A stretch of 64,000 nt of DNA, taken from NCBI GenBank assembly GCA_903870245.1, contig CAIQCB010000009.1, positions 1 through 64,000 of the forward strand, in the 5' to 3' direction. Shown piece after piece: positions 1 through 8,836 of this stretch. Position 1 is the first letter of the stretch; every line of letters starts with the position of its first letter. Position numbers and translations under genes: made by a program. The DNA comes from an uncultured Methylocystaceae bacterium. Lineage in GTDB: Bacteria > Pseudomonadota > Alphaproteobacteria > Rhizobiales > Beijerinckiaceae. The notes below the pieces were generated by a model that saw nothing but the letters and a program-made list of their open reading frames with translations, was not told the DNA's origin and ran no database searches.

Positions 1-1
1 C

Positions 2-118
2 GCCGCCGCAGGATACAACTTCCGGCGCCTGCTCAAATGGCTGGCGCTTTTGTGCGCCTTATTGCTGGGCGTCTTCCGTCTAGCCGAAAGGTCAGAAAAT
101 CATCCCATCGTGGCGTGA
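2..118 (+). CDS. IS5-family transposase, C-terminal fragment (cut by window edge)
   Basis: Reading frame 2 runs from the window edge to a TGA and encodes about 38 residues beginning AAGYNFRRLLKWLALLCALL. This is the typical C-terminal end of IS5-type DDE transposases, with the GYN start of the last helix followed by a leucine-rich tail. The catalytic residues lie outside the window, so activity cannot be judged. The sequence just after the stop (GTTCTTCACGGACGACTAAT) could be the terminal inverted repeat, but its partner is not visible. The assignment rests on pattern recognition of a short tail. Confidence 0.6.
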   Translation, partial: AAAGYNFRRLLKWLALLCALLLGVFRLAERSENHPIVA

Positions 119-397
119 AATGCGTTCTTCACGGACGACTAATTAACGTCATGATTTACGGTTAAGCATTATCTTCAGGCTTCGCTCAAACTCTTTGGCT
201 CTTGATGTTCGAATGATGCAAGTTCCGAGGTTTTTTGGTTTTTAACGCTACTGCCACGACGTTTTAAGATGACGTCCAACACACGTGTTTGTATGACGCG
301 CGAGCGTTCCAGTCTGAACAATTCTGTATCTCTACAGTCTATAGTCGCACGATTAGATCATCCCTTCGACAGATATTCCTGTTCCCGGGAACCGCTC

Positions 398-2824
398 TCA
401 CGATTCTGGCTCGGTGAGCGGTTCCTCATGATTCGTGGAGTCACTGTCTGAATCCTTTTTGGCTTCGGAGTCGTCGTTCTCGCTGCGTTTTTTGCCAGCT
501 TCGACGATGTCGCGCTCAGGGCGCGGCAATACAGGCCCTTCAGGATACACAAAGCCGAGAGTCTTGCCGCCCTGGTCGTCGCCGACAACAACAACCCGAA
601 CTGCGCCGCCATTTTTCAGCCGACCGAACAAAACCTCATCGGCCAGAGGCGTTTTGATATGTTGATGGATCACGCGCGACATCGGACGGGCGCCCATCGA
701 TTCATCATAACCATGTTCCACGAGCCAGTTGCGCGCCTCGTCGGAGAGTTCGATTGTAACGTTGCGGTCGGCGAGCTGAGCTTCGAGTTGCATAACGAAC
801 TTGTCGACGACGCGTTTGATGATCTCGACCGGTAGATGGCCAAAGGGAACAATGGCGTCGAGACGATTGCGGAATTCCGGCGCGAACAGGCGATTGATCG
901 CTTCGCTGTCGTCGAGATCGCGGCGGGAGCGGGTGAATCCGATCGGCGCCCGCGCGAGATCGGCGGCGCCGGCGTTCGTCGTCATGATCAGGATGACGTT
1001 CCGGAAATCAATCGTCTTGCCATTGTGATCGGTGAGCTTGCCGTGATCCATCACCTGCAACAGGATGTTGTAAAGGTCAGGATGGGCCTTCTCGATTTCG
1101 TCCAGCAACAAAACGCAATGCGGATGCTGGTCGATGGCGTCGGTCAGAAGGCCGCCCTGATCGAAACCGACATAACCGGGAGGGGCGCCGATCAGACGGC
1201 TTACTGTATGGCGCTCCATATATTCCGACATGTCGAAGCGTACGAGTTCGATGCCAAGCGAACTGGCGAGTTGACGCGCCGCCTCCGTCTTGCCGACGCC
1301 GGTCGGGCCGGAAAAGAGGTAGCAGCCGATTGGCTTTTCATGATCACGCAGCCCCGCGCGCGCCAGTTTGATGGCTGAGGACAGCGCACTGATGGCTTTG
1401 TCCTGACCATAGACGACGCGTTTTAGGGTTTCGTCGAGGTGCGCAAGCACTTCAACGTCATCCCTTGAAACGGTTTTGGGAGGGATGCGCGCCATCGTGG
1501 CGATAGTTGTTTCAATCTCTTTGAGGCCGATGACTTTTTTGCGCTTGCCTTCCGGCGCCAACATTTGCGCCGCGCCGCACTCGTCGATAACGTCGATGGC
1601 CTTGTCGGGCAATTTGCGGTCATGAATGTATTTTGCTGAGAGTTCGACCGCCGCTTTCAGGGCGTCGCCGGTGTAGCGTATTTTATGAAACTCTTCGAAA
1701 TAGGGCTTCAGCCCCTTAACGATTTCAATAGCGTCGGGAATCGATGGCTCGTTAACGTCAATCTTCTGGAATCGCCGCACAAGCGCGCGGTCCTTCTCAA
1801 AATATTGCCGATATTCCTTATAAGTGGTTGAGCCTATGCAACGCAGCACGCCCTGAGCCAAGGCCGGTTTCAGGAGGTTCGAGGCGTCCATGGCGCCGCC
1901 AGAGGTAGCGCCGGCGCCGATCACGGTGTGAATTTCGTCAATAAACAGAATAGCGTCCTTGTGGTGTTCGATTTCCTTGACGACCTGTTTGAGACGTTCT
2001 TCGAAATCGCCGCGATAGCGAGTCCCGGCAAGCAGCGCACCCATATCGAGGGCGAAGACAGTGGCCTCGGCGAGAACTTCGGGCACCTCATGATTTTCTA
2101 TCTTGCGTGCGAGTCCCTCGGCGATGGCGGTTTTGCCGACGCCCGGATCTCCGACCAACAAGGGATTGTTTTTGGCGCGGCGGCAAAGAACCTGAATAGT
2201 CCGAAGCACTTCCGCATCCCGGCCGATTAACGGATCGATCCGTCCTTCCCTGGCTTTTTTGTTGAGATTGACGCAATAGGCGTCGAGTGCGCCATCCTTT
2301 TTGCGGTTCTCGCCGTCCCGGTTATCGCCGCGTTCGGTCTCCTCATCCGCCCCGCGGGGTCCTCGGCTTGCGTCGGAGAGGCCCGGGCGTTTGGCAATGC
2401 CGTGACTGATATAATTTACTGCGTCGTAGCGAGTCATGTCCTGCTCTTGCAGGAAATAAACGGCATGACTCTCGCGTTCCGCGAAGAGAGCGACCAGCAC
2501 ATTGGCGCCGGTGACGTCCTCACGTCCGGAAGACTGAACGCTGATGATTGCTCGTTGGACCACACGCTGAAAGCCCGCTGTTGGCTTGCAGTCGTCGGCG
2601 TCATCGTTGATCAGATTTTCGAGTTCATTGTCGAGGTAGTCACGCAGATTTTTCGTCAGCAACTCCAGATCGACCGAACAGGCCCTCAGGACAGCCGACG
2701 CATCAACGTCCTCAACCAAACTCAGGAGAAGATGTTCCAGCGTCGCATATTCGTGGCGGCGTTCACGCGCGGCGGCGAGTGCGCGGTCAAGGGATTGTTT
2801 TAGGTTGCGCGAAAAGGCCGGCAT
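398..2824 (-). CDS. clpA: ATP-dependent Clp protease ATP-binding subunit ClpA
   Basis: This is the AAA+ unfoldase that delivers ClpS-selected and SsrA-type substrates to ClpP in the cytoplasm. The 808 residues show the double Clp-N repeat (about 1-145) and an acidic, charged linker (about 150-180). AAA-1 has Walker A GDPGVGKT near residue 225, and AAA-2 has Walker A GPTGVGKT near residue 510 followed by the Clp D2-small domain. No long ClpB-type coiled-coil insertion is present, which separates it from the disaggregase. The tail is charged and low in complexity ([20 protein letters not shown]). It starts 12 nt downstream of clpS and is almost certainly cotranscribed with it. Confidence 0.97.
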   Translation of the reverse strand: MPAFSRNLKQSLDRALAAARERRHEYATLEHLLLSLVEDVDASAVLRACSVDLELLTKNLRDYLDNELENLINDDADDCKPTAGFQRVVQRAIISVQSSGREDVTGANVLVALFAERESHAVYFLQEQDMTRYDAVNYISHGIAKRPGLSDASRGPRGADEETERGDNRDGENRKKDGALDAYCVNLNKKAREGRIDPLIGRDAEVLRTIQVLCRRAKNNPLLVGDPGVGKTAIAEGLARKIENHEVPEVLAEATVFALDMGALLAGTRYRGDFEERLKQVVKEIEHHKDAILFIDEIHTVIGAGATSGGAMDASNLLKPALAQGVLRCIGSTTYKEYRQYFEKDRALVRRFQKIDVNEPSIPDAIEIVKGLKPYFEEFHKIRYTGDALKAAVELSAKYIHDRKLPDKAIDVIDECGAAQMLAPEGKRKKVIGLKEIETTIATMARIPPKTVSRDDVEVLAHLDETLKRVVYGQDKAISALSSAIKLARAGLRDHEKPIGCYLFSGPTGVGKTEAARQLASSLGIELVRFDMSEYMERHTVSRLIGAPPGYVGFDQGGLLTDAIDQHPHCVLLLDEIEKAHPDLYNILLQVMDHGKLTDHNGKTIDFRNVILIMTTNAGAADLARAPIGFTRSRRDLDDSEAINRLFAPEFRNRLDAIVPFGHLPVEIIKRVVDKFVMQLEAQLADRNVTIELSDEARNWLVEHGYDESMGARPMSRVIHQHIKTPLADEVLFGRLKNGGAVRVVVVGDDQGGKTLGFVYPEGPVLPRPERDIVEAGKKRSENDDSEAKKDSDSDSTNHEEPLTEPES

Positions 2825-2836
2825 CGTCTGGGTTCC

Positions 2837-3214
2837 CTATTTTTTTTCCATGATGCATTGCAGCGGATGCTGATGTTTCCGGGCGAAATCCATCACCTGG
2901 GTGACCTTGGTTTCTGCGACTTCATATGTATACACACCGCATTCACCGACCCCGTGGTTATGAACATGGAGCATGATACGGGTCGCTTCTTCGACAGACT
3001 TGTTGAAATATTTTCGCAGCACGATCACGACGAACTCCTGTGTCGTGTAATCGTCGTTGAGCAAAAGGACCCGATACATGTTCGGTTTTCGGGTCTGCGG
3101 CTTGGTGCGGGTGACCAGGGCCGTGCCCGAACCGGGACCGTCGCCGGATTTCTCAGGCTCCTGACCGGCGCGCGGAATTCTCGATCCATCTGCCCGATGT
3201 CGCTCTTTAATCAT
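2837..3214 (-). CDS. clpS: ATP-dependent Clp protease adaptor ClpS
   Basis: ClpS binds the ClpA N-domain and presents N-degron substrates. The core [20 protein letters not shown] and the later [20 protein letters not shown] match the family, including the Asn-Asp pair of the N-degron pocket. The open frame extends to 3430 (197 aa), but the upstream part is unlike ClpS. The internal ATG at 3214 gives 125 aa, close to family length. No start has a strong ribosome binding site, so an ATG at 3274 remains possible. The stop lies 12 nt before clpA in the same direction. Confidence 0.93.
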   Translation of the reverse strand: MIKERHRADGSRIPRAGQEPEKSGDGPGSGTALVTRTKPQTRKPNMYRVLLLNDDYTTQEFVVIVLRKYFNKSVEEATRIMLHVHNHGVGECGVYTYEVAETKVTQVMDFARKHQHPLQCIMEKK

Positions 3215-3480
3215 TGTTTTTTCATAATTTTCTATCAGAGACGCCACTTGCGGCCTTTCCTTGCGTCCTGTCATTTGGGGAGTCGAACTCCAAAAATTTA
3301 GGGGCTGAACGCAGGAGCTGACCTGGCCAGACACTAGACTTCTGTCTCCAGCGCGTATTGGCAAGAGCCTTTTTCCCAAACGGCTCAAAAAAATAGCTTT
3401 GTGAACGGGATGTTTACCTGCGCCGTTCATGCTGCGCGGGAGGGAATTATTCTCAATTGGCCATAATAGTGGGCAGATAG

Positions 3481-3795
3481 TTGGAAGACAGCTCGGAAAA
3501 CTCGCCGGAGCATCGGCAGAGACGGTTACTGGTTGATGCGCCGGGCAGTTCGCCCTTGCCGGGCCTCGCCGCTCTAACCGCCCTTATGTTGCTGTGCAGC
3601 GTGCTCCTCGCCAAAACGCTCGCCTACATGGTCGAAAGTCTTGAAAGTCCTCAGGCGGTCCCGGAGACGCAGGCTTTGTCCCAACAAATACCCGCGCCGC
3701 CATTCCATCGCCGGGCCCTCTCGGACAAGTTTCTGCGCATGGGGGTGGATGACATCGCAACGGGTTCAATACGCCAATCGCCAGACAAGCGATGA
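3481..3795 (+). CDS. Hypothetical single-pass membrane protein, 104 aa
   Basis: I do not recognise a family. The frame begins with TTG directly after an in-frame stop. It encodes a charged N-terminus, one hydrophobic segment (about 27-52, [22 protein letters not shown]) and a soluble Pro/Gln-rich tail ending [15 protein letters not shown]. Short proteins with one membrane span and an ATGSI-like tail are common orphans in Hyphomicrobiales. It is divergent from clpS and followed by a terminator-like hairpin, which supports a real transcription unit. The TTG start and lack of homologues that I can name keep confidence moderate. Confidence 0.45.
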   Translation: MEDSSENSPEHRQRRLLVDAPGSSPLPGLAALTALMLLCSVLLAKTLAYMVESLESPQAVPETQALSQQIPAPPFHRRALSDKFLRMGVDDIATGSIRQSPDKR

Positions 3796-3830
3796 TAGCT
3801 CTCATTCCCTTAAAACAACGCCCGACGCAG

Positions 3831-3871
3831 ACGCCGATTTGCAGATATTATTGACATTCGGCGTTTTTTTT
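3831..3871 (+). terminator. Terminator-like hairpin after the 104-aa ORF
   Basis: ACGCCGA (3831-3837) pairs with TCGGCGT (3858-3864) and runs straight into eight T residues. The 20-nt loop is longer than usual. The loop contains TTGACA (3851-3856), so the same stretch could alternatively hold the -35 box of a helicase promoter. Confidence 0.45.
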
Positions 3872-4024
3872 GCATTAGTGAACAATATGGTCTTGACGTT
3901 ATCGAGATGACTGCCGTCCTGACCGCCCTGCGCCCATGCGTTTAATCGGCGATCCCCCGATAAGCGGCGCATCATTCGACCAGCGCCCATGTGCTGGAAG
4001 ATCCCAATAAAATCAGGAATTTTA

Positions 4025-5548
4025 ATGACATTCGATGAACTGGGCCTTTCTGAAAAGGTTCTCGCGGCCGTTCAAGCATCGGGATATACGACGCCTACGC
4101 CGATCCAGGCCCAGGCAATCCCGCCGGCGCTTCAAGGCCGGGATATTCTGGGCATCGCCCAAACAGGCACAGGCAAAACAGCCGCCTTCACTCTGCCCAT
4201 GCTCAGCCGACTGGAACAGGGGCGCGCCCGAGCCAGAGTGCCGCGAACCCTGATACTCGAACCGACGCGAGAACTTGCCGCTCAGGTTGAGGAAAGCTTC
4301 GCCAAATACGGCATAAATCAAAAACTGAATGTCGCCTTGCTGATCGGCGGCGTTGCTTTTGGCGACCAGGAAGCCCGGATCATGCGCGGCGCAGACGTGC
4401 TCATCGCGACCCCCGGACGCTTGCTGGATTTTTTCGATCGTGGTAAATTGTTGCTTACCGGCATCGAAATCCTCGTCATCGATGAAGCCGACCGCATGCT
4501 CGACATGGGCTTCATTCCGGACATAGAACGCGTCTGCAAGCTGGTTCCATTCACCCGCCAGACCTTATTTTTCTCCGCAACCATGCCGCCGGAGATCACC
4601 CGGCTTACCGAAGCCTTCCTGCACAATCCGGTTCGGGTGGAGGTCGCGCGCGCTGCGACGACGGCCTCCACGATCCGCCAGGCTTTGGTGGCGACGCATG
4701 GTCATGGCGAAAAACGCGAGTCATTGCGGCGATTGATCCGCGGCGCGGAAAACCTCAAAAACGCGATCATTTTCTGCAATCGTAAACGCGATGTCGCCAT
4801 CCTGCACCGGTCGCTGGTCAAGCACGGTTTCGCCGCCGGCGCCCTGCACGGCGATATGGATCAGCTTGCGCGCATGGCCTCGCTCGACGCATTCAAAAAC
4901 GGCGATATGACATTGCTAGTCTGTTCCGACGTCGCGGCGCGTGGGCTCGATATTCCGGACGTCAGCCATGTCTTCAATTTCGACGTGCCGACCCACAGCG
5001 AGGATTATGTTCATCGCATCGGCCGCACGGGCCGGGCAGGCAGATCCGGCGTCGCTTATACGCTGGTGACCACAGATGACGGCAAATATATCGACCAAAT
5101 CGAAAAACTGATTGGCAAGACAATCGATTGGGAAGGGCCCGGACTGAACGATTTGCCGCCATCAGACGAAACGTCCCAACCTTCTGACCGTCGTCGGGAA
5201 AGGGGCGGGCGCAACGCCGGTCGACGGGAACCAAATGGCGATCGCAGGCGTTCCGGCCGCAGCGAGGAACGAGCGACAGTCCCGGCGGAGGCTCCGGTGT
5301 CGATGGCGCGCGATCCCATGGAGGGGGCGCCGCTCGCCCGCCAGCCCATTGCCGCCCGTCGCCCCGAAAATGACGCCTTTGGTCACCGCCGCACGCAGGT
5401 CGGGGACGAACATCGTCGGCGCCGTCCACGCGATCGCTTCGACGACAATGGACCTCCTGTGATCGGTCTTGGCGATCATGTGCCATCGTTTCTTCTGCGA
5501 CCCGTCGCCCCGCGTCAGGCCAAAGTCGTTGAAGAGTTCGAAGAATAA
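4025..5548 (+). CDS. rhlE: DEAD-box ATP-dependent RNA helicase (RhlE type)
   Basis: This is a cytoplasmic RNA helicase that remodels rRNA or mRNA structure. The helicase motifs appear in order: Q motif near PTPIQAQAI, Walker A QTGTGKT, PTRELAAQ, the DEAD box in VIDEADRMLDMGF, SAT in FFSATMP, and HRIGRTGRAGR in domain 2. After about residue 375 comes a disordered Arg/Gly-rich tail with many RRR clusters, typical of RhlE-like proteins and probably RNA-binding. The ORF track opens 12 codons earlier. I chose the ATG at 4025 because AGGA lies 9 nt upstream and MTFDELGLSEKVLAAV is the family N-terminus. Confidence 0.93.
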   Translation: MTFDELGLSEKVLAAVQASGYTTPTPIQAQAIPPALQGRDILGIAQTGTGKTAAFTLPMLSRLEQGRARARVPRTLILEPTRELAAQVEESFAKYGINQKLNVALLIGGVAFGDQEARIMRGADVLIATPGRLLDFFDRGKLLLTGIEILVIDEADRMLDMGFIPDIERVCKLVPFTRQTLFFSATMPPEITRLTEAFLHNPVRVEVARAATTASTIRQALVATHGHGEKRESLRRLIRGAENLKNAIIFCNRKRDVAILHRSLVKHGFAAGALHGDMDQLARMASLDAFKNGDMTLLVCSDVAARGLDIPDVSHVFNFDVPTHSEDYVHRIGRTGRAGRSGVAYTLVTTDDGKYIDQIEKLIGKTIDWEGPGLNDLPPSDETSQPSDRRRERGGRNAGRREPNGDRRRSGRSEERATVPAEAPVSMARDPMEGAPLARQPIAARRPENDAFGHRRTQVGDEHRRRRPRDRFDDNGPPVIGLGDHVPSFLLRPVAPRQAKVVEEFEE

Positions 5549-5558
5549 TTTGTTCTGA

Positions 5559-5993
5559 TCAACCTGCGAGGGGCGTCATCGAAGCCCTGATTTTTTCCGC
5601 CTGTGCGGCAAGAATAGAATCGTCCGCCATCACGCCGGGGGGGCGAAGGGCGACGCCCTCCCAACGCGGCAAAAGATGGAAATGCAGGTGGAAAATCACC
5701 TGGCCGCCGGCGCTTTCGCTGAATTGATGAAGTGTCATGCCGTCCGCCTCAAGAGCTGTCTTGACGACGCGGGCGACATGTTGAACGCGTCTGATCAATT
5801 CCGAGAGTGTATGAGGCGACACGTCGAGGAGATCCCGGGCCCCTTCCTTCGGAATAACGAGAACATGGCCTTCGGCGCGCGGCATGATATCCATGAAGGC
5901 AAGTGAGATGTCGTCTTCATAAACCTTGTGCGCAGGTATTTCGCCTCGCAGGATTTTGCCAAAAATATTATTGGGATCGTAAAGAGCGGCCAT
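5559..5993 (-). CDS. HIT-family nucleotide hydrolase/transferase (HinT-like)
   Basis: HIT proteins hydrolyse purine nucleoside phosphoramidates and related nucleotides. The 144-residue protein carries the histidine triad as HLHFHLLP (about 102-109) and the N-terminal IFGKILRGEIPAHKVYEDD segment of the HinT branch. GGAG precedes the ATG by 9 nt (gcaGGAGtaatcaagcATG). It follows the pheA stop by 6 nt, so it is probably the last gene of the lipoprotein-kdsB-pheA operon. The exact physiological substrate cannot be read from the sequence. Confidence 0.92.
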   Translation of the reverse strand: MAALYDPNNIFGKILRGEIPAHKVYEDDISLAFMDIMPRAEGHVLVIPKEGARDLLDVSPHTLSELIRRVQHVARVVKTALEADGMTLHQFSESAGGQVIFHLHFHLLPRWEGVALRPPGVMADDSILAAQAEKIRASMTPLAG

Positions 5994-5999
5994 GCTTGA

Positions 6000-6878
6000 T
6001 TACTCCTGCTGCGCTCGTTCTTCGAACGCAAAGGCGCGAATGTTTGTTATGCGAAAAGCCGCTGCCGGGTAAACGCCCAGGACTTCGACTTCCCTGGAAA
6101 AAAATGTCAATTCTTCGAAAGCTCTTGCCAGCGCCGGTTGATCGGGATGACCGTCGACATCGGCGAGGAATCTCGTCGCAGCAAATTCCCCGTCGACCAT
6201 GTAACTTTCCAGTTTGGTCATGTTGACGCCGTTTGTCGCAAATCCGCCCAACGCCTTGTAAAGCGCCGCAGGAACGTTTCTGACTCTGAAGATGAATGTA
6301 GTCATCGTCGGGCCGTTGTCGAGCGCGGCCCATCGCCGCGTTTTCGAGAGTACAACGAAACGGGTGGTGTTGTGCGCCTCGTCCTCTACATCTTCCGCGA
6401 GTATGTCCAACCCGTAAATTTCGGCGGCGAGTCTGGGAGCCAGCGCCGCCCTGGACGGGTCCTTCCATTCTGCAATTTCGCGGGCTGCGCCGGCGGTGTC
6501 GCCTGATGTGAAGGGGACGAGGCCGAAATCGCGGATGATCCGTCGGCATTGGCCAAGAGCGTGAACATGGCTGAATACGCTCTTGAGCCCCTCGCGGACG
6601 GCCCCTCTTGTGGCCATAAGCTGAAAATGGATCGGAAGAAAATATTCCCCGACTATGTGCAATCCTGAATGCGGCAGAAAATGATGAATGTCGGCGACGC
6701 GACCGGCGATGGAGTTTTCGATGGGTATCATGGCCAGAACGGCCCGACCCTCAGACACGGCAGCGAAAGCGTCTTCAAAACTGGCGCAGGGCAGGGGAGT
6801 CATCTGAGGATAGGCGTCCCGACATGCGATGTCGGAATTGGCGCCGGGTTCCCCCTGATAGGCGATGTATTGGGTCAC
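6000..6878 (-). CDS. pheA: Prephenate dehydratase
   Basis: The enzyme converts prephenate to phenylpyruvate in phenylalanine synthesis. The N-terminal periplasmic-binding-like catalytic lobes contain YQGEPGANSD and PIENSIAGRV, and NTTRFVVLS carries the catalytic Thr-Arg-Phe. A C-terminal ACT domain follows (FIFRVRNVPAALYKALGGF, then KLESYMVDGEFAATRFLADV), which gives feedback control by phenylalanine. At 292 aa it is the monofunctional form, with no chorismate mutase domain. Its ATG overlaps the kdsB stop by 4 nt (ATGA), indicating translational coupling. Confidence 0.96.
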   Translation of the reverse strand: MTQYIAYQGEPGANSDIACRDAYPQMTPLPCASFEDAFAAVSEGRAVLAMIPIENSIAGRVADIHHFLPHSGLHIVGEYFLPIHFQLMATRGAVREGLKSVFSHVHALGQCRRIIRDFGLVPFTSGDTAGAAREIAEWKDPSRAALAPRLAAEIYGLDILAEDVEDEAHNTTRFVVLSKTRRWAALDNGPTMTTFIFRVRNVPAALYKALGGFATNGVNMTKLESYMVDGEFAATRFLADVDGHPDQPALARAFEELTFFSREVEVLGVYPAAAFRITNIRAFAFEERAQQE

Positions 6879-7618
6879 GAATGGTCCTGGGCAATGGCTG
6901 CTAGGGACGCCATGGCGAGATCGCGCCAGGTATCGACCGAAGACGCGCCGTTGTCCAGCACGGCGGCGTCAATCCTGATGCCCGCCTCCAGCGCACGCAA
7001 CTGCTCCAGCCGTTCCCGCTTTTCGAGCGGCGACGGCGGCAGGGCGACGAACTGTTCGAGCGCCGATCTTCGAAACGCATAAACTCCCACGTGTTTGTAG
7101 ATTGGTCCATCTCCCCACGGCGCGCGGGCGCGGGTAAAATAAAGCGCTCGTAAACGGCGCGCGTCAGTTTCAGCGCCAATGATTTTGACGGCGTTGGGGT
7201 CGTCAGACTCCTCCGCCGAGGCGAGGCAGGCGAGCGTGCCGATCCCGGTTTCCGGGGTCTCAAGCAAATTGATCGCCGAGGCGAGCGCACCGACAGGCAA
7301 GAAGGGATTATCCCCTTGCATGTTGACGACTATGTTGTGACGCCTGTCCGGATCGATTTTAGCGATTGCTTCTCCAACCCGCGCCGTTCCGCAATTGCAA
7401 TCCTGACGGGTCATGGCAATGGCGCCGCCGGCGGCCTGAATGACGGAAGCGATTTCCCCGCAATCGGTCGCAACGACGACGGGTCCGATCGCCTCGCCGA
7501 TTGCCGTTTCCCACGCCCTTAGAATCAAAGGTTTGCCGCCAATATCAATGAGCATTTTTCCCGGCAAACGGCTCGAACCGAGTCTTGCCGGGATCAGTAT
7601 GATTGGCGCAGTCGGCAA
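6875..7618 (-). CDS. kdsB: 3-deoxy-manno-octulosonate cytidylyltransferase
   Basis: This enzyme makes CMP-Kdo from CTP and Kdo for lipopolysaccharide inner-core assembly. The nucleotide-binding start IPARLGSSRLPGK, then VVNMQGDNPFL and the later YKHVGVYAFRRSALEQF, are KdsB hallmarks. The 247-residue length fits the family. The frame opens with TTG at 7618, only 8 nt after the lipoprotein stop. An in-frame ATG start is not available before the essential glycine-rich region. It overlaps pheA by 4 nt, the usual alphaproteobacterial arrangement. Confidence 0.95.
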   Translation of the reverse strand: MPTAPIILIPARLGSSRLPGKMLIDIGGKPLILRAWETAIGEAIGPVVVATDCGEIASVIQAAGGAIAMTRQDCNCGTARVGEAIAKIDPDRRHNIVVNMQGDNPFLPVGALASAINLLETPETGIGTLACLASAEESDDPNAVKIIGAETDARRLRALYFTRARAPWGDGPIYKHVGVYAFRRSALEQFVALPPSPLEKRERLEQLRALEAGIRIDAAVLDNGASSVDTWRDLAMASLAAIAQDHS

Positions 7619-7626
7619 TTGTCTGA

Positions 7627-8031
7627 TTAATAAGCGTTATTGTCCTCGGCGACCCAGCCCTTGTCGGATTTCACGAAATGCAGAGTGCCTTCGCTGGTTG
7701 CGACCTCGCTCTTGGCGAAAGTGCGATCTTCATTGACCCCAAGGAAGGCGCAGATCCCGCGCTCTTTCTCCTCGTGGCATTTTGCTTCGTATCCATCGGG
7801 GAATTGAACTTCGGCCTCATACATCAGCTCGTAAGCTTCAGTATTGCCGTGCTTGACCTCGCGACCCTGAACTTTCTTAAAGGAAACGATTTTGGCGGAT
7901 AGCCCGTTCTTCTGAATGATGTTGCTCAAAACTTTTGCGCCCGTCGCATCGCCGGGCTGATGATCGCCGCACCCGGCGAGGCCCAATAATGCCGCAATCG
8001 CAACCACATACCGGGCGTTGTTGATGACCAT
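7627..8031 (-). CDS. Hypothetical lipoprotein, 134 aa
   Basis: No family is recognised with certainty. The signal sequence ends in a lipobox (LLGLAGC at about 16-22), so the protein should be lipidated and sit in the periplasm-facing membrane. The mature part has two cysteines near the middle (KCHEEKERGIC) that could form a disulfide. GGAGGG precedes the ATG by about 6 nt, a strong ribosome binding site. It lies 8 nt upstream of kdsB and heads the kdsB-pheA-HIT operon. This position is often taken by a cytochrome c gene in related genomes, but no haem motif is present here. Confidence 0.75.
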   Translation of the reverse strand: MVINNARYVVAIAALLGLAGCGDHQPGDATGAKVLSNIIQKNGLSAKIVSFKKVQGREVKHGNTEAYELMYEAEVQFPDGYEAKCHEEKERGICAFLGVNEDRTFAKSEVATSEGTLHFVKSDKGWVAEDNNAY

Positions 8032-8526
8032 GTTTCCCTCCGAAGACTTACGCCGGCGTGGCGAAGATTGATGCGTAAATAGCGCAAGGGGCTGGAAAAT
8101 CCATAACCGGCGATGTTCGTCCGGATATGAAATTCTTCCACAGGCGCGATATGTGTGAAATTTTAGGCTGTCTGGTTGCTTTTTTATGCAGGAGCAGTAA
8201 CCTGACGAAGGTCAAGAGTTCCAGAGTTCCCTAATTCCAGAACAGTCGGGGCGCACGCCAGATAATTTTGGGCATTCGGCGCTCCATGGATGCCGAAAAC
8301 TATGCGAACACCCTGCGGAGTGCTCAGGTCCGCCGCATCTCCTGGGTCCGTGGGGTTGGCCGGCTGGCGATGGTTGGAGTGGCCTCCTTGAAGCCATCGT
8401 CAGTCGGCCGCCTTTATCGATGGAAATTCTGCAGACACAAGTCTACCATAAACCAAAATCAACGCTTTATTAACCACGCGGCGCAATGCAGATTTATTTC
8501 TGCACGCTTTGCTTGCCGAGAGCCTA
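8032..8526. other. 495-nt gap without a recognised gene
   Basis: This gap lies between the lipoprotein start and the end of rpmG. Only weak ORF fragments without ribosome binding sites are seen on both strands. A small inverted repeat, TTCGGC (8275-8280) with GCCGAA (8292-8297), lies in its GC-rich middle. I compared the GC-rich part mentally with SRP and 6S RNA signatures and saw no match. The promoter for the operon starting at 8031 should lie in its left part. Confidence 0.6.
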
Positions 8527-8694
8527 TTACTTGATCTTGGTTTCCTTGAACTCAACGTGTTTTCGCACGACCGGATCGTATTTTTTAAAGACGAATTTCT
8601 CGGTCTTTGTGCGTGCGTTCTTCTTGGTCACGTAGAAATAGCCCGTATCCGCCGTGGACAGGAGCTTGATCTTGATCATGGCGGATTTGGCCAT
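8527..8694 (-). CDS. rpmG: 50S ribosomal protein L33
   Basis: This is a 55-residue basic protein of the large ribosomal subunit. [20 protein letters not shown] followed by the [10 protein letters not shown] and [15 protein letters not shown] segments is the standard Gram-negative L33. It is the form without the zinc cysteines. The ORF track begins 22 codons upstream, but the ATG at 8694 is the family start. It is preceded by CGGAAAAAAACA as a weak ribosome binding site. The gene is downstream of rnr on the same strand, with its own predicted promoter and a leader hairpin. Confidence 0.97.
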   Translation of the reverse strand: MAKSAMIKIKLLSTADTGYFYVTKKNARTKTEKFVFKKYDPVVRKHVEFKETKIK

Positions 8695-8720
8695 TGTTTT
8701 TTTCCGGTTTGTTATTGAAC

Positions 8721-8755
8721 AAAAAATCATCCCCGCCGCAGAATCCACGACGGGG
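8721..8755 (-). terminator. Hairpin plus U6 in the rpmG leader
   Basis: On the minus strand CCCCGTCG pairs with CGGCGGGG (8 bp, one G-U pair, 9-nt loop). Four bases later comes TTTTTT (8721-8726 on the plus strand). It can terminate transcripts leaving rnr. It lies between the predicted rpmG promoter and the rpmG start, so it may also act as an attenuator. Confidence 0.5.
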
Positions 8756-8769
8756 CTCAATTGCTGCGC

Positions 8770-8797
8770 AAGATACGGATGCGCGGCTGGATGTCAA
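8770..8797 (-). promoter_or_regulatory. Sigma-70-type promoter for rpmG
   Basis: On the minus strand TTGACA (8792-8797) is separated by 16 bp from TATCTT (8770-8775). It lies about 75 nt upstream of the rpmG start and about 40 nt downstream of the rnr stop. Confidence 0.5.
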
Positions 8798-8836
8798 GCC
8801 AATGAAGACGATCAAAGACGTCGCTGGGCCTGATGT

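Noticed and set aside
836-1378. Long ORFs antisense to clpA, rnr, topA, pepA and other genes (for example 836-1378, 12316-13515)
   Set aside because: They are shadow frames of high-GC genes, with Arg/Ala-rich or patternless translations and no families.
3279-3293. GGGGAGTCGAACTCC upstream of clpS looks like a tRNA T arm
   Set aside because: Only the arm is seen. There is no acceptor or anticodon stem on either side, so chance or a very old remnant is more likely.
8300-8410. GC-rich block considered as SRP or 6S RNA
   Set aside because: No conserved GNRA-type or asymmetric loop signature and no long closing stem were found by eye.
8212-8534. Short ORFs in the gap before rpmG (8212-8397 minus, 8268-8534 plus)
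   Set aside because: No ribosome binding site and sequence of random character. One overlaps the end of rpmG.
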